A stretch of DNA of 64,000 nt from Copromyces sp. CBS 386.78 (GCA_030685235.1 MU839122.1:62001-126000), one strand, 5' to 3'; counted from the first letter of the stretch, positions 30,230-44,206 are shown. Numbers and translations are program-made. Notes: generated by a model from the sequence alone, not told the origin.

Positions 30230-33200
30230 GTCGGGGGTGAAAGGTGCTTGGGTCTTCAACGTCGTGAGGATAGAGAGAGTATGGATGGGTGTGAATGTCT
30301 TGGCGTCAATCATCGGTATTCCCAGAGTGGAGATCCCGCCAAACCTCCGTCTCGGCGCTTTGATCAGCGGTTCTAACACGGTCGTTAACGGGCGGACGTC
30401 ACGGCCAAAACGCTTGGACCACCCTTCCGGGAACCGGGTTGCTTCCGAAGACCCTAACCCTGCTTCTTCCCACGGTCCGCCCATCCCGCAAGATGTGCAT
30501 GACGGCTCCGCCGGTAACGAAGCCCGTATTACTGTACTTGTAACTCCCGCCGTAAGTTCGTAACACTCCGTTACCGGCACGCACCTCTTTCTCTTTCTGC
30601 AACTGACAGACAGCTGCTGTTACAGGCGTCAGGCGTAGGTACAGAACGATGCGATGCGCTGCAATGCCGGCTTCACCGCTTGGCTTGGCTTTTTCTGTGC
30701 TTTTTGCCGCATACCCATCTCATGTCAGCTTTCGCAGGGGAGTTGACGCTCGCTTAATTACTCGGCTGTCTGATGGCCGGTTTTGAGAGTCGGCAGATGT
30801 CGACTCCCGTCTACGGTACGTGCGCTTCCTTCTCTGCTCTCCGTGCCGACCGTCAGCCGATTTTCAGAAGCGTCCCCGTCAACAGCTTTGTCCAAAGAGG
30901 TTCTCAATCGCATTCCCATTACCTAGCTTGTGATTATGAAAGGTGTGAATGTTTCAAACTTACGACACCCCTTGCGAAACCAGTGGCCCTCACCAATGCC
31001 ACGTCGTCGACTTGACTTGCACATCCGCGCACGAATCCATCTATCTGCTGCTCATCACGTACCACCGCTTGCTGTTAAGCTGCTAGGCTTGCTGAATGTA
31101 GTTGCTGTAACTAACGTACTATCGACGCAGGACAAGTGTGGTTCGACTCGCAATTTACTGCAGCCACCACGTCTCTTTTTTTTTCTTTTTTTTTTTTTTT
31201 CTTGACTTCTTTCTGCTTCTGATTTGCCATTTCCCTTTCCCAGTTGCTGCCCATTTGTCACTTTGGTAGGTGCTGCGCGTTCGTTGGGCCTCGCTTCTGC
31301 GACCTGCGTGCGACCTGCGTTCCGGTTTCCCTTCCCGGTCGGTTTCTGCTTTGAGTTCGTGGATATGCCGGATGGTCCCTTTGGCTGCCATTCCATGCTT
31401 GCCCGTTCCCCCCGTTACTGCAGGGACTGGACTAGAGTCCAGCATTGCAGCCTGTACATGGAAGATACTTTGGAGGTTGAAAGAAAGGTTGTGTTATTTA
31501 CGATTACAAGTGGATTCATCCACATGCATAATACATGGGACCACAGAAGAACACAGGGGTTTGTTTACAACCTCCCTGGATCTCCCTCCCAGAGCCTCCC
31601 GAACTTGTCCACGAGATCCAAAATTTGGATGGACCCGTGTGGATTGTGGAATGGTTGGACCCTGAAATCTGAATTGTACCTGCAAGCGCCTAACTTACAT
31701 ACAACCGCTGGAGATATTGGAGACAATCACTTACTTCCTAGTCGTTTGACTCACTACTACTGCATCACCAACTCCCTATCTGGTTTGAAGACTGTGAAGA
31801 TGACTGTGTCCCATATCTCAAGTGGAAAACAAAGAAAAAAAACTCAGAACCGAACTGCCCGTATCCTCCCCGACGCTGTTGTGTATGATCTCGATCATCG
31901 ATTTAGGGTTTCCTCCAAAAAAGGTATCACAGGTCTCGCTCCACCGCTCGGGACCGACAATGGGGTTGATGGAGTTTCTTGAAGACGATGGGTACTTAAT
32001 ATCGGGACGGCACGGGCTGATTGTTTGAAAAACTCTTTCGGATATCAAAGCCGAGATTGATGACACGACTTCCCTTTTGGTCTACTGACACAACTCCCAT
32101 GTCACTCCTCAGTCCTCACGTTTCTTTACCCTTGATGTAACTCCATCGGGCGTATGGATGTTATTATTATTTGCCGGTAGGGCTTGCTTAACTCGCGGAA
32201 ATGCCGTGATCGAGATCGGAACCCGTTCCGATCCCTTCAATCACTTTGGGACGGGAGGGAGCAGTTGGTTCTGACAGGCGCGTACAACATCCAAGCCTAG
32301 GTACCTAATTAACAACGGCGAAGCCCTACCGGAAGCTGTCCCAGTACGATCCTGCCCCGATCCGGTCCAGATCAGATCCAGATTGCTTGAAGTTGCAGAT
32401 CCTTTACGCCTTACCTTCCACTTTTCGCACTTCGCCTATCTATGCCTTGCCTTATCAGCAATGCACCTTCATCCCGAAACAGAAGGGAGGACAGTGACAC
32501 CTCACATCACCTTACCTCAGCTCTGTGCTCAGGATGGCTATTGGTGGAGTATGCTGAATGTAGGGCTCACCGAACTCTTTCAAAGCAGGATGTGGAAGGA
32601 GCTGAATGGACAGTCTTGGTGGTACGGCACCACATATACATTAGGGACGGGGAATGAATGTCAAACATTGCGATAAGGTATTTCGGATGGATTTGGACAG
32701 CGTAGGACATGAACGTATAATTTCCACCTGACATTGATACCAGATTACAATTCATGATACGATCTTTCTTCCCGTGGCAAGAAAGATACAAGTACGTATG
32801 CTAACAAGCGAAGTACGGTAACCAGCTCGAAAGGGCCCTGAGGGCGAAAAGCCTTGAAAGAAACTGCCCCCCGGCCCTCCGAAAAAAATACCATAACGCC
32901 CCCTTCCATGGTTTTTGTTTCCATGACGACGGCGGCAACGACAGATGATTACCACATGACACCTCGAAGCGATAACGATGATGCAATAAAAGCCCCGTTG
33001 TTTCCATCCATTCCAGGACGGGAAGGAATCCAAGCTAAAAAGACGGGATGTGCCACTGATGAGATAAGATAAGGGATAGAGTGATAAGAGGTGCCCGGCC
33101 TCGTGGCGAGTGGCCAACGACAACCCAACTTGTCGTCCAGCAAGTACATACATACATACACACTGAAGAAACCAAAGATACAGTCATAGGAGGAGGAGAA

Positions 33201-33289
33201 CAAGGAGGCGAATGGCGTGAATGGAAACCATACCTTATGTTATATAATGATATTGGGCAAAATTCCCCAAACTGGGAAGAAAAGAAAAG

Positions 33290-33316
33290 AAAAAAAAAAA
33301 AAAAAAAAAAAAAAAA
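33290..33316. repeat. Poly(A) tract of 27 bases
   Basis: A homopolymer on the plus strand in non-coding sequence, with A/G-rich run-up on the left. Confidence 0.9.
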
Positions 33317-33408
33317 GGTGTAACAAACAGGTGAAATAGCACTGAAAGTTTCCTTTTCCATTTCTTCCCATCGTTCCTTCCTTCCTTCCGCCTATCACAC
33401 CAAGACAC

Positions 33409-33484
33409 AGACTCAGACTCAGACTCAGACTCAGACCCACGGCAGATAATTTGCCCAGGCCTGCCTGCCTGCCTGCCTGCCTGC
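33409..33484. repeat. (CAGACT)n and (CTGC)n microsatellites
   Basis: About five hexamer units at 33409-33436, then six CTGC units at 33461-33484. Confidence 0.85.
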
Positions 33485-35099
33485 TTGCCATTCCTACCCA
33501 AGGTAGGTAAGGTAATATTTAACGTCTTTCAGTTCCCCCTTTGCAAAAAGAATTCTTCCATCCCTTGCTTTGCCAAAGCTGTCATCGATGTCATTTCATC
33601 TCATTCTCATCCTCTATTCTAAACCTGAGGTGCGATCAAGCAAAACCTCGGCTGCCGATTGCACTAACTAGACCTACGTCGATCCGTCAAATTGGATGGC
33701 TGGCTGGCTCGACGTGATTGATGATGATGTTGCCTCCTTCCTTCCATCTCAGTTTATCCGTAGCGAGGTAATGATGAATCTGAGCCACATCTCCCACATC
33801 TCCCATATCGTCGTCGAGCCCAGAGAGCCCGGGCAGCTACCATACCCGGTCTGCCAGTCAGGATCACAGAACCACAGAACCACACAGCCAGCCAGCCAGC
33901 CAGCCCACTGGGAAGCTGTTGTCCCGTCCCGTCCCGTCCCGTCCCCCCCGTCCCCGTTCCCGATGTTGTTGCCGTTTCAGTGGAGAGTTCCCGGAGCCTT
34001 CAGCCTCTGTTCGATTGTCCAATGTCAATGTCGAGTGGAAGTGTCCCAACAATGTGTCTGGTCTGCTGTGTCCATGTGCTTTGCTTTGCTTCCCTTCCGC
34101 CTTTATCGTCTGGTCCGTCCGTCCCTTGCATACCTACCTACCTATGCCATATATGTAATGTATTCCACGCACACCACGCCACGTGTCCCGTGTCTGGCCA
34201 GCCGGGCACGCCGGGTTCCATCCAATCCAGTCATGTTGAGTCCAAATGCCCCGTAAGGCTTGGTCTTCCCGCCTTTGCCCGCCCTGCTTGAGGTGTGTGG
34301 GCCGTTTGATGTCAAGGTCGTAAGGATAAGATTTTGTCGTCTGTCAGGTCGTTCGTTGCTGCCAAACAGCTTTTGTTTGCGTGTGCGTCTTTTAAGCCAG
34401 ATGTGAGTGCGTAATGCGATGACCAGAGGTGCCAAACTCTGACTTGATCAAGCAGAGGTGCCACCCTCAAGCTACGTTCCCCTTGCTGAAGCCCCAAAAG
34501 ATTAAAACCTCCCGTCTGCCACTACGTGATGATGATGATGCGTCCTCTACTCCAATCTACGGCATCGACAAACCAAGACAATGCGTGAGCGCGTCCATGT
34601 GCAGGTATTTGTTTGTGCAAAAAAGCCTTTCTCTCATTGGGTAGCCCCATCTATCCTTTGAATGTTCTCTTTCGTATCGTAGTCTCGGTATCTGCACAAA
34701 AAACAGCTAGGTTATTCTGGCCGCTTTGTCTTCATTCCGCCTCCTCTGTCTGTAAATTCTGACCAGTAACCAATGTCTTTGCCTCTCCCTATCAAGAACG
34801 GGTGGGAATCCTGAGTGATGTAAACAATGAATCATACAATGCTTTGCTCCTCCATGCTATAATAAAGTAGTAAAACCGTGGTCTGATGCTGTTTCCCTAC
34901 GAAACCCCTTGCCTTGCCGTGCTGTTCCCATGCTTACGTCTCCTTTGCTGCTGCTGCTGATAATGATGATGACGATGATGATGTAAAAAAGAGGAGTAAA
35001 ATATAGACTCGAAGAAAAAGAGTAGCAAAAAAAAAAAAAAAAAAGCCAGAGGAAGATGAACAACTGCAATTTTGCACAGCTGCACTAAAGTAACAAAGC

Positions 35100-38000
35100 T
35101 CAGTCGCTCTCCACAACGAGCTTCTTGGCAGTTTCTGTGCTTCCCACGCTAGCATTGGTGTCCCGACGCCTCGCGCCGGTTACTAATCTCCCCATGGAGA
35201 TGGGCTCCTTGGAAGTTGATGCAGTTGAAGGAGAAGAGATGGTTGGGCTCTTCTTTCGCCGGGCCATGACCAACCCTTCATCACTATCGCTATCATCGTC
35301 ATCATGATGATTGGTGTGCTGATGGCTCTTTGCGCGCACATGAGAGAAAGGGTTGTGCTTAACAGCCGGCTTATTACCCGTCACACGAATGGGCACAGCA
35401 GTTGGTGTAACCTGCTCTTGCTGTTCTTCAAGCGGGAAGCCAGCTACAGGCTCCTTTGAGAAAGCTGGGGGTGTAAGAGAGTCAGTTGTGTCAATGACTG
35501 ATGACCGACAGACCACTCCTGGGTTGCCGAGAAACTCGCCTTCTGGGTCCGCGGACACAGAGCTGGTGCTGCTGAGTAGAGCTGGAAGAGAAGGGTCAGA
35601 CTGGAAAGCTATGATCTGCTCCACGGCGTCCTTAGTCAAACTCGGCTTCGAGCTATAGTGCGGGCTCGCTGCCTCGCTAGGACTAGTCAGCGGGGTCGTC
35701 AAAGCCCCCATAGATGTTGTGCTAGACGAAACGACGGTTTCAATGGTGCCCTGACGAGATTGTGCCCTGCTGAACATGTTATCTCCGGGTGAAGGAGGGC
35801 AAGGAACAGATGCGTATGCGGCGGCATGATACTCGTGATTTCCTCTCAAGGTGTGATTGTCAGGATCCTGCGCTGGGGGAAGCTGTTGACGATTCTGGAT
35901 AAGCTGGGAAAGGTCGTTCGTGTTGATAAAGTCCTCTATCCGGTGTGCTGTCTGTGGGCGTTCATCAAGTTCAACCATCGGACGTTGTCTATCGGTAATG
36001 TTGCTCTCAGACTGGTGATGGTGATGATGGAAAGTGCTAGTAGCAGGCGTAACGGGCGGCTGGCTCTGTTCTTCCAACTGCTCGGAGACCTTGGCGAGGT
36101 CAATCGTATGCGGGATACGTGGTCTTTGGGGCATCTGAACATTGCCGGGGGCGACAGCAGTGCTGAGAGCGACCCTAGGTCCAGCCCGCTTATCGTCACT
36201 AGCGAACAAACCCCGATCAACGGAGCGTGCTCGGCTAGTCTCATCAGCGGGAGGCTTCATGTCGCGGGTCTTCCTGAGAGCGTTGCTTGGGTCTTCTGGT
36301 GCGATGCCACAGAGGGGAGTAGGTGGTACGGTTTGACAGTGGTTCGGCACGAAGCCCGGGGTCGGGGTAAGGCTTAAAAAAGCGTTGGTAGCCGATCGGG
36401 CGTGGCCGCGATTTTGTGACCTCATGGAAGTGCGATCAGGCAACTCGTCGCGGTCTCGTATGTTAGAAAAGAGCTCGCGTAGTTGACGTGTGGTCGAAGG
36501 CTTGCTGACGGCCGAGGTCGAGGGCTCTGGGACGGCTGAAGCTGGTGAGCCTCCAAGTGGTGAGTGGGAAGGGCTGGCAGTGACGCTCTGAGTCAAGGGG
36601 TGCGACCCCGTCGAGGTTTGCGAGATATTGGAAAAATAATCGTCGGGACGCAGGCTTTTGCGCCGCCCGTCACGCACACCAGGGGTGGGTATGCCAACGG
36701 CGGGGCTCTCTGCCGATGAGCTGGCGGCGCTGCTCGTGGCACGTTTACGTGAAGACACGCTCTCTGCGCGATCTCCCCTGTGCGTGAACTTGGTCACTGT
36801 TTTCTTGAAAGCCAGCTTGGCCCGCTCGACAAAGGTGAGGGGTACAACGGCCTGAGTAATATCACGTTCGTCGACTTGGATTCTCCTACCTGCCGTGCGT
36901 CGAGAAGGATCGGTATCATCCAACCAAGCTACGACATTATCAATGCCCTTAAGGACCCACGGATGCCTCTTGACGTCACGCAGGCGAATCCGCTTCTCTG
37001 GGTTCTTGATGAGCATCTTGCTGAGGAGGTCGTGGAGGTCGTTATCGATCTCTTCGTACAAAGGCTCGTCATCGTTACGGTAAGGATCTCGGTTCACCCG
37101 CGTATACAGCGACTTTTCGTCAGGTTTGGTGGAAGGATCAACAGGGCGGAGGCGCTGTCTCGGGATGTAGACTTCTTCCGTAGCAATCTTCTTGAACATG
37201 CGCCACTCGTCCTCCGCCAGGAAGGGGATGCGGGCAAAGATCAAGCAGTAAAGGGTAACTCCTAGAGACCAAACATCGATCTGCTCGGTGATCTTGGGCT
37301 GCTGGCCAGGTCGGTCGTCGTAGGTGTCGGTGTAACAGAGCTCAGGGGCAAAAAAAGCAGGGGTTCCGACCGTCTTGGCCAGCTCTAGGTCGTTATCAAA
37401 GTCGCGGGCTTCAGACTCGGAAACAGGCTCGTCGGGCTCACCATCGCGGAGAGGCCGTCCAAAGTAGGAGACGCCGAAATCGGAGATCTTGACTCGGTGA
37501 TCCTTGGTGCAAAGCAGGTTGGCGGGCTTGATGTCACGGTGAACGACGCCTTCGTAGTGGAGATACTCGAGACCGAGGACGGTGTCGCGGAAAGCCGACC
37601 TGGCCTTGTCGATCGTGAAGCAGGGGACATACGAGTAATCGTCAACGAAAGGATCGTGCACTCTGTTGTAGTCAACCGACGACATGTGAGACAGGATGGA
37701 GTCGGCCATGCTTGGGGACCTCTTGCGGAAGCTGGGTTCATCCTCGCGGGGGGCGAACAGCGTGCCCTCGACCGCAGAATCCTGATTGATGTGTGAATGT
37801 CCATGGGGCGTCTCCATTTCGTCTTCGTCAATCTCGGGGACAACTGAGGCGATCGAAGCATTGTCGGGCTCGGAAGGGTGGGGAGTGTTGGATCGGGAGA
37901 TGGACTTCATTGACTGTGTTCGGGAAGGCGCGCGGGAGGTCACTCTGGACGAAAGGCCAAGCCAGTTTTCGGCAAAGGACGGGATGGACGAATCCCTCCC

Positions 38001-38991
38001 CAGGGACCTAGCATGAGAGTCGAGGTCGTCGTCTTCGGCGGTACCGAACTCGAGACTCCAGTACTCGGCGTTGTTGGGGTGAGCCTGTCGCGCCACGTAC
38101 GCCCGCTTGGCTTCCTTCTCCGCTTGACGTTTTGCCATGAAGCGCAGGTACTCATTCTCCATTGCGTCCGGCATGGCTCCCAACTGTTCTCTCTCCTGGC
38201 GTCGGCGTTCATAAGCACAGATGTGAGGAAGACCCTTCTTTCTCCAGACAACTTCGCCCAGCTCCACGTGTTCCAGCACCATGTAGATCTTCTTGAGCTC
38301 GGGGTCGTCGATGATTTCGAGAAGGGCGACAACGTTGGGGTGACGAATCTTCTTTAGGATGGCGATCTCGCGCTTGCTCTTGTCCTGCGTCGACATGGCG
38401 GTAACCTTTCCGAGCCGTCTCTTCTTGGAGAACCTGGGAATAATCTTGATGGCCACATTTTCGCCGGTCTGTGTGTTGCGTGCCAGTTTGACCTTGCCAT
38501 GCATGCCACGTCCAAGCTCTTCAATGATTTCATACTGGTTGATGGCCTTGCGCCCGGTCGTGTAATCGTGTTCGACGTTCGCCTTGTGTGTCCTGGAGGG
38601 GTATGCTCGTGTTAATATGGGGAAAGGGGGTTTGCAGACTGGACTGTCACAAAGATAAGACTACTTACTCGCGAACCTTGTGGCTCTGGAGCGGGTGAAG
38701 ATAAGGACTATGCAGGGTCGGCGCCGGAGTGGTGTTCTCGGACGATGGTTGGCCGGAGAGCGACATGTTTGAGCGGGGGATGCTCGGACTGAAGAGGCCA
38801 GGCGACGAGACCGGAGTGCTATTGGCAGTCCGGTGCGGTATTTGCGAGGCCATTGCAGGAAGCAAGGGGTGGAGCTGAGGATGCGAGGGCCGCGGATGAT
38901 GTTGAGTCGGCGTCTGGGAAGAGGTGGTCGAGGCCTGCTGCGAGGACGACATCAAAGGTTGTGGTGGTTGTGTTGGTTGTTGAGGCTCCAT
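35100..38991 (-). CDS. CaMKK/Ssp1-like serine/threonine kinase
   Basis: Two exons (38669-38991, 35100-38592) joined across a 76 bp intron give 1271 residues. The junction reads VRETHKANVEHDY, followed by the kinase start YEIIEELGRGMHGKVKLA. Key residues are the glycine loop 135-142, Lys157 in VAIK, HRDIKPANL (459-467), DFG (479-481), APE (524-526) and HPW near 651. An insert of about 200 residues, rich in basic helix and serine, separates the hinge from helix E. The HRDIKPANLLCTKDHRVKISDFGVS block matches fission yeast Ssp1, budding yeast Sak1/Tos3/Elm1 and animal CaMKK. Such kinases phosphorylate the activation loop of AMPK/Snf1-type kinases and act in stress, glucose and polarity control. 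The C-terminal 600 residues are disordered, S/T/P-rich. The N-terminus is Q/P/S-rich. Confidence 0.93.
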
Positions 38992-41900
38992 GATTGTGGT
39001 GATGAGGGATCGGTCCAGGTCGGGAGTCGCAGTAGCTAGGGGTCGCCTTCATGCTGACGAGCGGTGGCAAGGAGATTCGGCTACTACCTCGTGGGTTGAG
39101 GCATCGATCAGGGACTAGTAGACTAGTTCGTTGTTTGGTTTGTAGGAGGTAGGGACAAAGAGAAAGAGTCGGTGATCCGATTGACTGGGTGCCGGGTTGG
39201 TGTTGGATTCAATCGAAGAGCCACAATATTACAAGGCCATGGAGGCTAGTAGCGTGCTTGTGCGCCGGGGTGCTCTAGTTCTAGGGCACCCTTTCTCCAC
39301 GCTGCTGGCTTCAGTCGGCAAAAGGAGCGGATGTGAATCAGACGGGAGTGGTATAGTGGAATGCAAGTGTCGCTCGTGTCGTCGACAGGAACGGAGTCAA
39401 GTCGATGGATCGTGGAGTCGGGATGTCGACTGTCAGAGTATGCGGTGAGAGGGAAGAGTGGAAGTTGCTAAGGGTCGGTCGGGGGGTAGTGGTCAGGGTG
39501 GTGTCGTGGTCTAGTACTAGAACAGACAGAAGCGATTTGTATGGAGAGAGTCAAGGAGCAATGGAAAATGGAACATGTTGCAATTGAAAGGACAGAATGG
39601 AACCGCAGCATGGGGGGATCAGAGGTTGAAGAATGGGTGGAGCCCCCGATGGGTCAGCCAAAATCCAAATGGATCCCGGTCTGCAAAGCGGAAAACCAGT
39701 GGGAAATTCAAAAAAAGGCACGAAAGGCTTCGAAAGATAGCGTTGTATTCATGTATGGACTGGGCGACTAGTGTGGCATCCACTTTCTGGGGATGGAGCC
39801 TTGAAGGTATCAACACTGTATGGTATCGTACTGTCGAGCAACCAGTCACGCTCACCTACCCAAGTGGCCTGTTTCTCTGCGTCGGAGGTGGGTCTGGCGC
39901 TACGGGTACAAAGAGAGTACGAAAGGGCATGGATGTCTTGGCGGACATCATGGTACTGACAGGGTATGTACAAGGAGGTACTCAAAGTAGTGCTTCCAAT
40001 ACGCTGGATTACGCACAAATGTTCAAGATTACAGCTGTCCGTTTTTCTTATTCTTTATACGTACCTGCACATCCTCCTCTGCTCTCATTTTGCCTCTTTG
40101 GTTAAGCCCTATCAGAAAGGCAAACGTTCATCAAGCTTTGAGCCAAGCAATTGAGCGGCGTTGCCAGGCGCAGGGAGCAGACTACGGTAAAATGCACCAA
40201 CTCCTGATGGGATTTCCTGAAGAGGCGCAGAGGCGCAGACCTCGAAGCACGCGAGCTCCTTACCAACTTGAACAAAAATGTCCGGCTTTTGTGTGTTACA
40301 TCTGTACGCCCGCGTGAAATAATGAAGCATTGTTGTATGCCCCTGCTCTTCACTATCGGGAATCAGGCGCAGGATCGGATTCGGAGATGGCCAACCGAGT
40401 GCCGTATCAACCGGCGACGGCGACGGCGACAACAAGACCGGCGGCCAACGGGCACCTCCTTCGTTTCTCTTTTCATCGGGGTGCATAGGCTGCTGCCGAC
40501 ACTTTGGGTTACCATCCGTAACCTTTCCGGTGACATTCTGGCGCACGGGAGGCACAAGTTGACGTCGCGCTTCATGGCAACCAATGCGCTTGCCAAGACT
40601 AAACAGGTGGGGCAGCCCCTCTGGGCGTTTTCCTTATCGCAACCCCCTGCTGCGGGGTTCGTGATTGGTTCGGACAGGGGCTGCACAAGGTCTTGCATTT
40701 GCATAAGCCTTTCTTTGCTACAATGGCCATCTGCCAATCGAGCCAGGCCACCCACACAGATGATGATCTGAGAAAGAGCCAAGGTCTTGAATATCTTGCT
40801 CAACACCAAACTATATCCATTCGCAACTATCATGAACATGATGGCCAGCAGGTGCCAAGAGAAATGAAAAGCTTGATTGTGCAAAACACATTCGTGGCCC
40901 AATCTCAGCTGAGGGAATATGGAGACACTCGGACAACAAAGTCAAAAACACTTCACCAGCAGAGTTCAGATATCGCACAGTGGCGACTTGGCAAACTCAA
41001 AACCCAACAGCCGAGATATCCTCTCATGGAAGGTAAGGCATGATTACGTTGTGATCGCCCTCGCATTTGATACCTCCAATGTCTCCATCGTGTGGTGTGA
41101 ACAACCCACCTCGAAAAAAGAAAAAAAAAAAGGTCGACCCCTCCGAACGAGGACCCTCCGACCCCGCGATGCAAAGGGATGGAAGGGTGTACATAGCGTG
41201 TGTCAGAATCGAGTGTTGACGTCGATACATTTGAAAATCCCAGTTTCAAGATCTCCAGTTTTCCCAAAATCGCATCACGGCCATCAAACTAGCTTCATCC
41301 TGCATCGGGACTCTTCACATGCTATTCAACTCCAACATCCCATTCTCACGGCCCATCTTTGCTTTGTTCCTGCCACGTTCTCATCCCCAATCCCTAATCC
41401 CCAACATCACTTTTTTTCTCGGACATCCCAAAGCACCTGTTGTCATGTCATTCCACCTTTCGTCAGGCAAAACCCACTTGGATTCTGGACAGCTCCATAG
41501 TTCCAGATTGCGACAATGCGACGCCAAGCCTTACTCCTTTGCCAAAGGTTCAACCCCGTCCAACCACTCTTGAACCACTCAAACCGCCAGACAAGACACG
41601 GCAACCCTTGTTCGCTTTAATACTGCCCGGTCTGTTCCGTTCTCCTTCCGGCTTGATACATACAACACAAGGCAATGCCAGCCTGGTAGGCAGGCAGGCA
41701 GACTTGGCGTCTTCAGCTCCATTCGGTGGGATTCAGGTACGTAGTGTAGATGAATCAAGCGGGAAGAGGAACAGCTTGGTACTTTAGGTATACTATACTT
41801 GGCGACGGGAAGCGATAAGGTGCCTCTATAGGCTGGCAGGCTGGCTTATACATCTGTCAACAAGGATGGCTGTGTGTTGTAACTTGTAAGCCATTGAGGC

Positions 41901-43353
41901 CCAGAAGCGGAGAGCCTTGCCCAACACCCTTCTCGAAACTTTCAACCGCCTCACCCAGTACACGGTTAGTAAAAGACCTCTTGGCTTGTCTTGTCAAGAC
42001 CCAGCTCAGGAAGCCGAGCCTCTCCGAGCCCTGGCGTACATCAGAGGACAAACATCGTGGACATTTAAACTTTCCTTCGCTGTGTGCCAGGGTCCTGGTA
42101 AGTTAGGGTCCTCGTCCATCCGCCCCGGGTTTGTGCAGCCCTTCCCGTCCGTTGAAAGATAAGGAAGTTTGATACCTTCGGTAGGTAGCCCAGCCGCGGA
42201 ACGGCAGACGCCTCTATCACCTCACCAGTCATCTATCTCCCTTGGAAGTCGATCCCTTCTTGGAAAAATGACACGAAACAATGGCGATCAATGATTATCC
42301 AGGCTGCTGCCAGACAGATTGGATTTTTTTTCCAGAAAATTTCAACTTCATGTCCACAGCGCTGCAGTGGCCTCTTGACGTGCCTCTCCAGCTGTCAGTC
42401 GCCCAGACGACTGCATACGACAAATGCCAAGCGCAATGTCGGAAACTTGCAGTTTTTGCTTGCATTAGGAAATGCGTGTGTGTATGTAAGTGTTCGAATA
42501 CGGGCAGGCAGTCCGCTTCTTTCGCCCAGCTGCTCCAGCCGGGTCTGCTTCCGTCCGTTCCAAGTCGAGGCATCGTAAGTTCGTACAGCAGCCAAAGCCG
42601 CAAAGCCGCAAAACAGCATCTCGCCTGAAGACCATCAGGTACAGGTACCGTGCCTAGCCACGAAAACCAAACCCAGCAGCAGCAGGATCCAGACTGTAAC
42701 AGCTCGCAGCGGTGAAGGAGAAAAGGAAGGCATCGTGAGATTCCGCTCCCCTACCTAGACCGGACTAAGATAGTCTAGTGTACCATAATAGTCTGTGGAG
42801 TTGAGGGAATTCCCAGGGTCCAAGTTCCAGACTCTCGCCTCCAGGAAACCAAAGCAGTTTTGGGTTAGGGTGTGTAAGTTACGTGCGTTACCCCGGATCC
42901 CCTCAAGCTGCCTCCCTGCGTGCTTGCTCACCGTCAATCATCGAGCCCACGAGCCTGCCTAGGTATCGGAGCGGCGTCAATCACGACAACAATATTCCGA
43001 ACCCCGGATCTTCAACTCAGCTAAACAGCACCGGACGAACTAGGGAAAAAGTCAAAAACAGAAACAAAAGAAACGAAGCTAACATGAGTCGTGCCCGCTC
43101 GCGTGAGCTCTTACCAAAAAGTCGGAAACTAGGTTGCAAACCGGTAACACACCGTAACCCCGTGCCGAGTGTTTTCTATTTCGCCTCCCTGATTGGTCAG
43201 TTGCATCACTAACAGCACTAACTCGGTAACGAACCCCAGCGGGCAAGTGGGGCTAGAACGTTGGATGTCAGCATGTTCATCCGCCTCGTCCATCAAAAAA
43301 AGGTTTAGAACCCGTCAAAGAACTGAACGCTTGCAAACTCTCTTGCTGCACGC
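38992..43353. other. Long non-coding stretch upstream of the kinase gene
   Basis: The kinase promoter lies at the left end. Overlapping open frames on both strands stay below about 195 codons and show no domain. No tRNA or rRNA signature was found. CGGCGACGG repeats occur near 40410. Confidence 0.45.
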
Positions 43354-43355
43354 TA

Positions 43356-43616
43356 CCGCTTTTTCTCAGTCGTAAGAGATTTACCTAGCTAAACCTCCTA
43401 ACCTTCATACAGTTTAGCCGGACCGGCATACAACCCTGACAGCCCCGCCAGCCGACTGCAAATGACCCATGCCAGCCGTGTGCCCGGTGCCACACCACGT
43501 TTACTGTATCCACTCGGGTTACAGTGAGCTTGCATAAGGGAGCTAACCATACTACAAGAAGGTTAGGCTCTGGAAAAATTATGGGGAGTAAATCTCTTAC
43601 GACTGAGAAAAAGCGG
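43356..43616. mobile_element. MITE-like element D, TA-flanked (261 bp)
   Basis: A perfect inverted repeat joins 43356-43384 (starting CCGCTTTTTCTCAGTCGTAA) with 43588-43616. TA flanks both sides (43354-43355 and 43617-43618), and the match extends one base beyond. The interior has no open frame of note. TA duplications suggest a Tc1/mariner-type MITE. Its ends are unlike those of element C. Confidence 0.75.
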
Positions 43617-44180
43617 TAGTATCATCGGGACTCACAAGTCACGAGACTACGGGAGGGAGGGACCTCCCACCTCTGTGTTACATACTACACGTGTATGTAG
43701 ACTTGTAGCTCTTCCATTTCCAGCTTCTCCAGCTTGTTTGAGGCAAGTGAGGTGGTTTAACTTTAAACCTTTCTCCTCCTCGCACGTGCGTGAGTGATCT
43801 TCCCCCGGACCGAAACGGACGACTCGAGCCAGTCATTCGTTGATCATTCCGATCGATCTTTTCTTCTTCTTCTTTCTTTCACTTGTTGCCCGCCTGTTGG
43901 ATCACGGGATCAACCTTCCACAGGGCTTCCCCTCTTTTCGCCAAGCCTACCTACGTACCAAACCTTTGGATACACTTCAGATCCCTTTCGGATGGATACA
44001 CTTATGTACATATTTCGTATACGTACCCTGTGGACATCCAAGACGGTGTGCGTGCACAGCGGTCGGTGGTGGTGGCGGTGGTGCCGGTTCGGGTACGGTG
44101 GGGTGGTCTGTGAGAATATCGGAACAAAGCCCGTGATGATCTTTACTGGAGAATGGGGGAGAAGAGAGGGAGAAAGAAAG

Positions 44181-44206
44181 AAAAAAAAAAAAAAAAAAAA
44201 AAAAAA
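44181..44206. repeat. Poly(A) tract of 26 bases
   Basis: A homopolymer on the plus strand in non-coding DNA, preceded by AGAAAGAAAG. Confidence 0.9.

Larger units (their letters stand above)
30485..35099. other. Non-coding stretch with many simple repeats
   Basis: A 252-codon plus-strand frame (31224-31982) has no domain and no codon pattern like the neighbours. Simple repeats are dense: A27 at 33290-33316, (CAGACT)n at 33409-33436, (CTGC)n at 33461-33484, (CCAG)n near 33888-33905 and (GTCCC)n at 33921-33945. A 12 bp inverted repeat (CCGGTAGGGCTT) occurs near 32175 and 32320 without clear target duplications. The right part is the 3' flank of the kinase gene. I see no gene. Confidence 0.45.

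Noticed and set aside
31224..31982. 252-codon plus-strand frame
   Set aside because: No recognisable motif, poly-T start region and no splice support; likely chance.
32170..32335. 12 bp inverted repeat CCGGTAGGGCTT as a further MITE
   Set aside because: Repeat is short, target duplications are not evident and the flanks do not extend the match.
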